Assembly: GCF_017084525.1 (NCBI RefSeq)
Contig: NZ_CP070950.1
Location: forward strand, 620,001 to 684,000
Direction: 5' to 3'
DNA from: Conexibacter sp. SYSU D00693
GTDB taxonomy: Bacteria; Actinomycetota; Thermoleophilia; Solirubrobacterales; Solirubrobacteraceae
DNA: 64,000 bases
Of this stretch, positions 26,147 to 32,568 are shown one piece after another (position 1 is the first letter of the stretch; every line of letters starts with the position of its first letter). The position numbers were made by a program, and so were the translations under genes. The notes below the pieces were generated by a model. That model was given only the letters and a program-made list of their open reading frames with translations. It made no database searches and was not told where the DNA came from.

Positions 26147-26977
26147 ATGGACGGGGTCCTCCTCGTCGACAAGCCGGCCGGGATCACCTCGCACGACGTC
26201 GTCGCGCGGGTGCGCCGCACGCTGCCCAAGGGCACGCGCGTCGGCCACGCCGGCACGCTGGACCCGTTCGCCACCGGCCTGCTGCTCGTCCTCGCCGGCC
26301 GTGCCACGCGCGTCCAGCGGTTCCTCATGGCGCTGCCCAAGACCTACGTCGCCCGGGCGCGCTTCGGCTGGACGTCGACCACGGGCGACCCGGAGGGCGA
26401 GCTCGTCGAGACGGGTCGCGTGCCGGCCGAGCCGCTCGTGCTGCCCACCGGCGTCCTGCGTCAGCGCCCGCCGGCCTACAGCGCGGTGAAGGTCGGCGGC
26501 CGGCGCGCCTACGCGCTGGCGCGCAGCGGGGAGGAGGTCGAGCTCGCCGAGCGCGAGGTCGTGGTGCACCGCTTCGAGCGCCTCGACCAGGACACGTTCG
26601 AGATCGCCTGCAGCGCGGGGACCTACGTGCGCACGCTCATAGCCGACCTCGGCGACGCCTACTGCACCGCGCTGCGCCGGACGCGGATCGGGGACTTCGC
26701 CGTGGAGGACGCGATCGCGCCGCCGGAGCGCGACGACCCGGCCGCCCCCGCGGCGCTGGAGCGGGCGCTCGTCCCGCTCGACCGCGCGCTGGCGGGCGTC
26801 CTGCCGGCCGTGGAGGTCGACGGGGACACCGGTCGGCGGCTCGCCCACGGCCAGCTCGTCGAGGCCCCCGTGCCGGGCGACGGGCCGTTCGTCGTGCGCG
26901 ACCCGGACGGCCTGGTCGCCATCGCCGAGGCGACCCCGCGGGGCACCGTCAAGGCCGTCGTGGGCTTCCGGTCATAG
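26147..26977 (+). CDS. truB: tRNA pseudouridine(55) synthase
   Basis: Isomerises U55 in the T-loop of tRNA. 276 residues. The catalytic Asp is D39 in AGTLDPFATGLLL. Other family blocks are KTYVARARFGWTSTTGDPEG, RQRPPAYSAVKVGGRRAY and CSAGTYVRTLIADLG. The ATG lies six bases after the nrnA stop. Its TAG stop also forms the TAGGCT hexamer in front of ribF. Confidence 0.95.
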   Translation: MDGVLLVDKPAGITSHDVVARVRRTLPKGTRVGHAGTLDPFATGLLLVLAGRATRVQRFLMALPKTYVARARFGWTSTTGDPEGELVETGRVPAEPLVLPTGVLRQRPPAYSAVKVGGRRAYALARSGEEVELAEREVVVHRFERLDQDTFEIACSAGTYVRTLIADLGDAYCTALRRTRIGDFAVEDAIAPPERDDPAAPAALERALVPLDRALAGVLPAVEVDGDTGRRLAHGQLVEAPVPGDGPFVVRDPDGLVAIAEATPRGTVKAVVGFRS

Positions 26978-26980
26978 GCT
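26975..26980 (+). promoter_or_regulatory. -10 element of ribF (leaderless)
   Basis: TAGGCT, overlapping the truB stop and ending seven bases before the ribF GTG. There is no room for a ribosome binding site. Confidence 0.45.
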
Positions 26981-26987
26981 GTCCCGC

Positions 26988-27890
26988 GTGGCGCCGGCAG
27001 CGATCGTCCACCTGCCCGACGTGCAGCCGCGCCCCCGGCGCGTGGCCGTCGGGACCTTCGACGGGGTGCACCGCGGCCACCGCGAGGTCATCGCGGGCGC
27101 CGACGCCGTCCTGACCTTCGACCCGCACCCGGTCTCGGTCGTCAAGCCCGACGCGGCGCCCAAGCTCCTGACGACGCTGCGGCGCAAGGCCGAGCTCGTC
27201 GGCGCGCTCGGGGTCCAGGAGCTCGTCGTCATCCCGTTCGACAAGGACTTCGCGGGACGCGACGCCCAGAGCTTCATCGACGACGTCCTGGTCGGCGCGC
27301 TGGGCGCGACGCACGTCAGCGTGGGGGAGAACTTCCGCTTCGGGCACCGCGCGCAGGGCACGCCGGAGATGCTGGCCGCCGACGGGCGCTTCGAGACCCG
27401 GGTGGCCCCGCTGCTCGAGGTCGACGGCGAGGTGGTCTCCTCGAGCCACATCCGGGGGCTCATCGCGGGTGGGGCGGTCCAGTACGCCAACGAGCTGCTC
27501 GGGGCCCCGTTCGTGCTGGAGGGGGAGGTCCAGCACGGCGACAAGCGCGGCCGGACGCTCGGCTACCCGACGGCCAACCTCGTCCCGCGCCAGGAGGACG
27601 TCCTGCCGGCCCACGGCGTCTACGCGTGCGAGGTGCGGCTGCCGGGCGGCGAGGTCGTGCCGGCGGCGACGAACGTCGGCGTGCGCCCGCAGTTCGTGAC
27701 CGGGCGCGGGGAGCTCATCGAGGCGTTCCTGGTCGACTGGAGCGGCGACCTGTACGGCCAGGGCATCGAGGTCGCGTTCCTGCGGCGCCTGCGCGGGGAG
27801 AAGCGCTTCGCCTCCGTGGACGCCCTCGTGGAGCAGATGGCGGCGGACGTCGAGGAGACGCGCGCTGCTACCCTGCGCAGCCGCCCATGA
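26988..27890 (+). CDS. ribF: Bifunctional riboflavin kinase / FAD synthetase
   Basis: Makes FMN from riboflavin and then FAD. Of 300 residues, the N-terminal adenylyltransferase has [13 protein letters not shown] and the SSSHIRGLI block. The C-terminal kinase has [15 protein letters not shown] and the family's final helices. FMN and FAD products serve PyrD, PyrK and CoaBC upstream, though the link is only metabolic. GTG start, likely leaderless. ATGA overlap with rpsO. Confidence 0.94.
   Translation: MAPAAIVHLPDVQPRPRRVAVGTFDGVHRGHREVIAGADAVLTFDPHPVSVVKPDAAPKLLTTLRRKAELVGALGVQELVVIPFDKDFAGRDAQSFIDDVLVGALGATHVSVGENFRFGHRAQGTPEMLAADGRFETRVAPLLEVDGEVVSSSHIRGLIAGGAVQYANELLGAPFVLEGEVQHGDKRGRTLGYPTANLVPRQEDVLPAHGVYACEVRLPGGEVVPAATNVGVRPQFVTGRGELIEAFLVDWSGDLYGQGIEVAFLRRLRGEKRFASVDALVEQMAADVEETRAATLRSRP
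27869..27874 (+). promoter_or_regulatory. -10 element of rpsO (near-leaderless)
   Basis: TACCCT inside the end of ribF, 12 bases before the rpsO ATG; no Shine-Dalgarno between. Confidence 0.4.
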
Positions 27891-28159
27891 GCACCCTCAC
27901 CGCAGAGCGCAAGGCCGAGATCATCGAGCGGTTCGGCGAGAACCCGCAGGACACGGGCAACACCCGCGTCCAGATCGCCCTGCTCACCGCCCGGATCAAC
28001 GACCTGACCGAGCACCTGCGCGAGAACAAGAAGGACCACCACAGCCGTCGTGGCCTGCTCATGCTCGTGGGCCAGCGCCGCCGCCTGCTCAACTACCTCC
28101 AGAAGAAGGACCTGGAGGGGTACCGGGCGCTGCTCGGCGAGCTCGGCCTGCGCAAGTAG
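27887..28159 (+). CDS. rpsO: 30S ribosomal protein S15
   Basis: 90-residue primary 16S rRNA-binding protein. Seen: the N-terminal helix [20 protein letters not shown], the rRNA-contacting [21 protein letters not shown] and the closing [22 protein letters not shown] helix. Full length. ribF-rpsO-pnp is the normal order, but here pnp is 4.4 kb downstream because of inserted genes. Confidence 0.97.
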   Translation: MSTLTAERKAEIIERFGENPQDTGNTRVQIALLTARINDLTEHLRENKKDHHSRRGLLMLVGQRRRLLNYLQKKDLEGYRALLGELGLRK

Positions 28160-28176
28160 CGCCCCGCCCCGCGGCG

Positions 28177-28659
28177 ATGGCCGACGGCATCATCGCGCCG
28201 GGCACCCCGGCGCCGGAGTTCACGCTGAAGACCGAGGACGGCGGGACGTTCACCGCCGCCGACCTCCAGGGCCGGATCACGGTCCTCGTCTTCTACCCCT
28301 TCGCGTTCAGCTCGGTCTGCACGAACCAGTTCCAGGTCTACGAGGAGGTCCTGGACGAGTTCAAGGCGCAGGGCGCCGAGCTCTACGGCGTCTCGACCGA
28401 CGCCACCCCGTCCCAGACGGCCTTCCGCGAGTCCCTGGGCGTCTCGATCCCGCAGCTGTCGGACTTCGAGCCCAAGGGCGCCACGGCCAAGGCCCTGGGC
28501 GCCTACTTCGAGCCCGCGGGCATGACGAACCGCGCGCTGGTCGTCTTCGGCCCGGACGGCACCGTCGCCTGGTCGCACCTCGCCGACTCCCCGGGCGACC
28601 TGCCCGGCGCGAACCTCGTGGCCGAGGGCATCGCGGCGGCGACGTCGGCGTCGGCGTAG
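28177..28659 (+). CDS. Peroxiredoxin (AhpC/TSA family, AhpE-like)
   Basis: Thiol peroxidase of 160 residues with the thioredoxin fold. The peroxidatic cysteine is C48 in FAFSSVCTNQF, preceded by the conserved FYPF segment. No second cysteine is present, so it is a one-cysteine type that needs an external reductant such as a mycoredoxin. This matches actinobacterial AhpE. It starts 17 bases after rpsO with no clear ribosome site and begins the block inserted between rpsO and pnp. Confidence 0.9.
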   Translation: MADGIIAPGTPAPEFTLKTEDGGTFTAADLQGRITVLVFYPFAFSSVCTNQFQVYEEVLDEFKAQGAELYGVSTDATPSQTAFRESLGVSIPQLSDFEPKGATAKALGAYFEPAGMTNRALVVFGPDGTVAWSHLADSPGDLPGANLVAEGIAAATSASA

Positions 28660-28697
28660 CGGGCTGCGCGCAGGGCGGTTCTGCGCTCCGCGTGAGC

Positions 28698-28750
28698 TCC
28701 GCTCGGGCGTTGGCCTGGGCGCGGCGCGTTCGCTGTCCTGCACGTCGGGA
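28698..28750 (+). repeat. Repeat R1, first copy
   Basis: About 53 bases that recur at 28957-29010 with around six differences; the shared core is GGCGTTGGCCTGGGC followed by GCGTTCGCTGT. No coding signal. Confidence 0.7.
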
Positions 28751-28786
28751 GGGAGGGGGCGGCCGTCGCCGGGCTCGCGAGGCGAA

Positions 28787-28858
28787 GACCATCGATTGGC
28801 GGATTCTCCGCCTGGGGAGCGGACTATCCGCCACTCGATGCACGAATGCCTCGCGGGG
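28787..28858 (+). repeat. Palindromic repeat, copy B
   Basis: 72 bases, 66 identical to copy C. The first 54 form an imperfect palindrome: ATCGA pairs with TCGAT, GGCGGAT with ATCCGCC, and TCCG with CGGA, separated by small internal loops. The last 18 bases (CACGAATGCCTCGCGGGG) lie outside the palindrome and are also kept in copy C. Confidence 0.8.
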
Positions 28859-28956
28859 CGCCGGGCGGCAACGCCTTGCCTCCCTCAGTGCGAGACGGCG
28901 GACGCTCCGTCCCCCTCGGGCGCGTGGGGGGAACGCCACGACGTCCTCGGCGGGGA

Positions 28957-29010
28957 TCCGCTCAGGCGTTGGCCTGGGCACGGGGCGTTCGCTGTTCTGC
29001 CACGTAGGGA
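28957..29010 (+). repeat. Repeat R1, second copy
   Basis: 54 bases matching 28698-28750, located 259 bases downstream of the first copy. Confidence 0.7.
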
Positions 29011-29106
29011 GCCACCGGGCCGGCGGTCGCCGGGTGCGCGAGGCGTTCCTGGCCGACTTGCGCGAGTGGTGGTCGCCGGGAGGCGCGACGTCGCCGAAAC
29101 CGCGTG

Positions 29107-29191
29107 TTCGGCCCCGAAGGACCATCCGTCGGCGGATTCTCCGTCTCGGGAGCGGACTATCCGCCACTCGATGCACGAACGCCTCGCGGGG
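29107..29191 (+). repeat. Two-hairpin palindromic repeat, copy C
   Basis: Begins with the small palindrome TTCGGCCCCGAA (29107-29118), corresponding to TTCGGGGCCGAA of copy A. The 54-bp palindrome (29120-29173) and the 18-bp tail shared with copy B follow. It lies 58 bases upstream of the NHL gene. Confidence 0.8.
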
Positions 29192-29249
29192 ACCGCCGCC
29201 GCACGCCGTCTTGCGACTTCCGCGCCCGCCGCGTGTTCGACTGGGGGAG

Positions 29250-31481
29250 ATGGTCCGCTTCGCCCTCGCCGCCGCCCTCACGACCGCCGCGGCCCTCACC
29301 GCCGCCGCGCCGGCCGCCCACGCCCAGGACGTCCCCTGCCCCGGCGCCCAGCCGGCGTGCCCGTGGACCGCGGCCTCGCAGGTCGGGCAGCGCGACGGCG
29401 GCGTCCTGCGCTTCCCGCAGGCGATCGCGGTCGCGCCCGACGGGACGGTGTACGTCGGCGACCAGGGCTCCCGCACCGTGCAGGCCTTCGGACCCGACGG
29501 GCGCTGGCTGCGCTCGCTCGGCCAGGCCGGGACGCGCGCCGGCGAGCTGTCGGGCGTCGGCGCACTCGCCGTGGCCGGGGACGGGACGGTGCTCGTCGCC
29601 GACGGCCAGAACAAGCTCGTGCGCTTCACGCCCGACGGCCGGCTCGTGCGCAGCTGGGGCAAGGCCGGCAGCGACGTGGGGGAGTTCCTCTTCGGCGGTG
29701 GGCGGGGCAACGACGCCGGCGCGGGCGGCGGGCTCGCCGTGGCCAACGGCATCGTCTACGTCGCCGACAGCGGCAACGACCGCATCCAGCGCTTCGACCT
29801 CGACGGCGGTCGCGGAACGGTGATCGTCCCGCCCGGCCAGCTCGGCTACCCCAAGGGCCTGGCGGTGCGCGGCAGCCGGCTCTTCGTCGCCGACAACCAG
29901 AACCACCGGGTGCTCGTGAAGGACACCGGCGGGCGGACGCTGCGCGAGATCCGCACGGGCGCCGGCTCGGGCGGTGCGATGCAGCACCCCTACGGCGTGA
30001 CGACCGACCCGCAGGGCCGTGTCTACGTCTCCGACAACCTCGGCCAGCGCGTCCTGCGCTTCAGCACGGGGCCGACGTACCCCTACAAGGGCCGCTGGGG
30101 CTCCTACGGGACGCGGCCCGGCCAGCTCGCCTACCCCCGCGCGATCGCCACGAACGCGGCGGGGGAGGTCCTCGTCACGAACACCGGCAACGACCGCGTC
30201 GACGTCTTCGACCGCGGCGGCGCGCTCGTGCGCTCGTTCGGCACCAGCGGCCGGGCGCCCGGCCAGTTCGGCACGCCGCTCGGGGTCGCCGCCGACGCCA
30301 GCGGGATGCGCGCGGTGACGGACTCGGTCAACGGGCGCGTCCAGGTCCTGGCCCCCGACGGCTCCGTGCTGGCGGTGTGGGGCTCGCCGAACCCGGGGCC
30401 GACGATCCTGCCGCGGCCGGTCGCGGTCGCCTTCGACGGAGCGGGCAACGCCTACGTCCTCGACCAGCGCCGCGCGCGCATCGTCGTCTTCAGCCGCACG
30501 ACCGGCCAGCCGGTGCGCACGATCGGCGCGCAGGGCTCCGGGCCGGGCAAGCTCCTGGACCCCAGTGCCCTGGCCATCGATGCCGACGGCACGCTGTTCG
30601 TCGCCGACACCGGCAACCGCCGGATCGCGCAGTTCGCGGCAGACGGGGCGTACCTCGGCGCGATCACCGGCGCCGGCGCCGTGCGCGGCATCGCGGTCAC
30701 GCCGGCGGGCGACCGCATCTACACCGCCGACAGCGCCAACCGCATCGTGGTCCGCGGCGGCGACGGCGCGCAGGTCGCGCAGTTCGGCGGCACGGGCAAC
30801 AAGCTCGGCAAGCTCAACGCGCCGGGGCAGATGACCGTCGACGCCGCCGGGACGCTGTGGGTCGCCGACCGTGGCAACAGCCGCGTCCAGCGCTTCGGCC
30901 CGGACGGCGAGCGGCTGCTCGCGGTGGGCGAGCGCGGCACGGGCCCGGGCCAGTTCCTTCACCCGACCGGGATCAGCGTCGACTGCCGCGGCACGCTCAC
31001 GGTCACCGACTCGTCGAACAACCGCGTCCAGCAGTTCGCCCTCGCGGCGCCGCCCGCGGCCACCTGCACGCCGGTCCCGGCGCCCGCGACGCCGCCCGCG
31101 CCCAAGCTGCCGACGCTCCCGCCGCCCGACGGCCCCGCGGTCTCGCTCGACGTCGTGCGCCGTTCGGGCCTGCTCGGTCGCGGTCTGCCGATCCGCGTCG
31201 GCTGCGACACGGGCTGCGACCTCACGCTCACCGCGACGCTCACGCCGCGGGCCACCCCGAAGAAGGGCCGGCGCACGTCGGTCACCCTCGCCGCCGTGCG
31301 CGCCGCGCTGCCCGCGGGCGACACGAAGCTCCTGCGCGTGCGCCCGACGCCGGCCCAGGTCCGGCGCCTGCGCAAGGCGCTGCGCGGGCGCAAGGGGCTC
31401 GTGGCCACGCTGTCGGTGACCGCCGTCCCCGCGGCCGGCGAGACGACGAGCCTCACCCAGCGCGTCGAGGCCGGCGCCTAG
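29250..31481 (+). CDS. Secreted NHL-repeat beta-propeller protein with CxxxC C-terminal domain
   Basis: 743 residues. A Sec signal peptide (residues 1-25, cleavage after AHA) leads to QDVPCPG. About ten to twelve NHL repeats follow (for example FPQAIAVAPDGTVYVGDQG, LFVADNQNHRVLV, LWVADRGNSRVQRF), predicting one or two six-bladed propellers exposed outside the cell. A Pro-rich linker (about 600-630) precedes a beta-rich C-terminal domain with C652 and C656 (CDTGC). A similar domain ends the M14 carboxypeptidase at 53.6 kb. NHL proteins bind ligands or peptides; no enzyme site is seen. GGGGGAG directly precedes the ATG. Confidence 0.88.
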   Translation: MVRFALAAALTTAAALTAAAPAAHAQDVPCPGAQPACPWTAASQVGQRDGGVLRFPQAIAVAPDGTVYVGDQGSRTVQAFGPDGRWLRSLGQAGTRAGELSGVGALAVAGDGTVLVADGQNKLVRFTPDGRLVRSWGKAGSDVGEFLFGGGRGNDAGAGGGLAVANGIVYVADSGNDRIQRFDLDGGRGTVIVPPGQLGYPKGLAVRGSRLFVADNQNHRVLVKDTGGRTLREIRTGAGSGGAMQHPYGVTTDPQGRVYVSDNLGQRVLRFSTGPTYPYKGRWGSYGTRPGQLAYPRAIATNAAGEVLVTNTGNDRVDVFDRGGALVRSFGTSGRAPGQFGTPLGVAADASGMRAVTDSVNGRVQVLAPDGSVLAVWGSPNPGPTILPRPVAVAFDGAGNAYVLDQRRARIVVFSRTTGQPVRTIGAQGSGPGKLLDPSALAIDADGTLFVADTGNRRIAQFAADGAYLGAITGAGAVRGIAVTPAGDRIYTADSANRIVVRGGDGAQVAQFGGTGNKLGKLNAPGQMTVDAAGTLWVADRGNSRVQRFGPDGERLLAVGERGTGPGQFLHPTGISVDCRGTLTVTDSSNNRVQQFALAAPPAATCTPVPAPATPPAPKLPTLPPPDGPAVSLDVVRRSGLLGRGLPIRVGCDTGCDLTLTATLTPRATPKKGRRTSVTLAAVRAALPAGDTKLLRVRPTPAQVRRLRKALRGRKGLVATLSVTAVPAAGETTSLTQRVEAGA

Positions 31482-31521
31482 GGGCGGGCCGCCAGGACGA
31501 AGTCGGCGAGCCTTAGGCGCC
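31473..31521. terminator. Inverted repeat spanning two convergent stop codons
   Basis: GGCGCCTA (31473-31480) and TAGGCGCC (31514-31521) are perfectly complementary around a 33-base loop. They cover the stop codons of the NHL gene and of the minus-strand SRPBCC gene. It could end both transcripts, though no T-tract is seen. Confidence 0.4.
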
Positions 31522-31980
31522 CCGCGCCGCGCGCAGGAGCTCGGGGACCCGCCGGGCCCGGAAGTCGAAGATCTCGTCGAGGTCGCGGCGCACGACGAGC
31601 CGGCGCGCGAGCTCGCCCAAGGGCCCGAAGCCGATGGCGTAGCGGACGGTGTCGCGCATCCGCGTCCGCCCGTCGCCCTCCGGCGCGAACTCGTGGGTGT
31701 GGTGCCACAGCGCGTACGGGCCGCGGACCTGGACGTCGACGAAGCGCCGGTCGGGCTCCCACTCCTGGATGAGCGTGTCCCACGACACCGGGAGCCCGTG
31801 GACGCGCAGCCGGTACTGCAGGAACGTCCCGGCGGCCATCGGCGGGTCGGGCGTCAGGACGCGGAAGCGCAGCAGCGGCGGGGTGATCGCCTCGAGGTTG
31901 CGGGCATCGGCGAAGAAGGGGAAGACCTCGGCGGGCGTCCCGTCGAGCACCTGCTCGCGGTGCAGGGTGTGGATGCGCAT
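31513..31980 (-). CDS. SRPBCC (START-like) family protein
   Basis: 155-residue helix-grip protein. Typical features: the N-terminal strand LHREQVLDGTPAEVFPFFADARNLEAITPP, a central RLRVHGLPVSWDTLI strand, and a long C-terminal helix. The family binds hydrophobic ligands; close relatives in actinobacteria and cyanobacteria are annotated as cell-division inhibitor-like or cyclase/dehydrase proteins. Ligand unknown. ATG at 31980, divergent from the DsbA-like gene with only 27 bases between starts, so the two share a promoter region. Confidence 0.8.
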   Translation of the reverse strand: MRIHTLHREQVLDGTPAEVFPFFADARNLEAITPPLLRFRVLTPDPPMAAGTFLQYRLRVHGLPVSWDTLIQEWEPDRRFVDVQVRGPYALWHHTHEFAPEGDGRTRMRDTVRYAIGFGPLGELARRLVVRRDLDEIFDFRARRVPELLRAARGA

Positions 31981-31991
31981 CTCGCTGGGGG

Positions 31992-31997
31992 TACGGT
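31992..31997 (+). promoter_or_regulatory. -10 element of the DsbA-like gene (near-leaderless)
   Basis: TACGGT, ten bases before the ATG, in the 27-base divergent gap. Confidence 0.35.
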
Positions 31998-32007
31998 CCT
32001 GGACGCG

Positions 32008-32481
32008 ATGGCGGACGACCTGAGCAGCGCGGCGGTCCCCGGCCTGCGCGCCGACGACCACGTCGACGGTGCCACCGGCGTCGAGCTCACCGTCCTGTAC
32101 GCGGACTTCAGCTGCCCGCACTGCGCGGTGACGTACCTGCGCCTGCGCGAGGCCCGCACGCCGCTGGCCTTCCGGCACTTCGCGCTCAAGGCGAAGGGCC
32201 CGCGGGCCGTCCCGCTGGCCTGCGCCGCGGAGGCGGCCGCCGCCCAGGGCGCGTTCTGGGCGTTCGCCGACACCCTGTTCGGCGACCTCGGCCGCCAGGA
32301 CGACCCGCACCTGTGGGCCCGCTGCGAGACCCTGGGCCTCGACCTCGAGCGCTTCGAGGCCGACCGCCGCGGCGAGGGCGCCATGGAGCGTGTCCGCCGG
32401 GACACCCGCGAGGGGATGAAGGCGGGGATCGTCTCCACGCCGGCGGTCTTCTCCCTGCGTCCTGACGTGGTCCCGGGCTAG
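32008..32481 (+). CDS. DsbA-like thioredoxin-fold protein, short C-terminus
   Basis: 157 residues with a CPHC active site in LYADFSCPHCAVTYLRLRE and a helical insertion, as in the DsbA/FrnE-like group. No signal peptide, so cytoplasmic. The protein stops 12 residues after the cis-proline block STPAVF. Relatives usually continue another 15-25 residues, so the C-terminus looks clipped. Neither other frame restores a tail. The stop codon also forms the TAGACT -10 of pnp. Confidence 0.78.
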   Translation: MADDLSSAAVPGLRADDHVDGATGVELTVLYADFSCPHCAVTYLRLREARTPLAFRHFALKAKGPRAVPLACAAEAAAAQGAFWAFADTLFGDLGRQDDPHLWARCETLGLDLERFEADRRGEGAMERVRRDTREGMKAGIVSTPAVFSLRPDVVPG

Positions 32482-32568
32482 ACTGGGCAGCAGTTCGGAT
32501 ACCGCAGACAGCGAAGACCCGGCCCGCGGACGTCCGACGCGCGGGCCCACGAAGGAGAAAAACTCCAC
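32479..32568 (+). promoter_or_regulatory. pnp promoter and structured leader
   Basis: TAGACT at 32479-32484 begins a leader of about 78 bases. It contains a hairpin with arms GGCCCGCG (32521-32528) and CGCGGGCC (32540-32547). Directly after it the ribosome site GGAG (32554-32557) can pair with CTCC (32563-32566) across five A residues. Such structures would allow autoregulation, as for pnp in other bacteria. Confidence 0.55.

Larger units (their letters stand above)
28660..29249. other. 590-bp non-coding gap with duplicated repeats
   Basis: No credible gene is seen on either strand; reading frames here are open only because of the base composition. The gap contains two direct repeat types in the order R1-R2-R1-R2, listed separately, plus about 98 bases between the first R2 and second R1 and about 110 between the second R1 and second R2. 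The bases just before the NHL gene end with GGGGGAGATG, a ribosome site touching the start codon. Confidence 0.7.

Noticed and set aside
28796-29249. Plus-strand reading frame across the 590-bp gap that would extend the NHL protein upstream
   Set aside because: It translates the repeats into Arg/Ser/Pro-rich text and lacks a ribosome site, whereas ATG 29250 begins a clean signal peptide.
32400-32484. Frameshift restoring a longer DsbA-like C-terminus
   Set aside because: Neither other frame after the STPAVF block gives a family-like tail before a stop, so the short end is taken as real.
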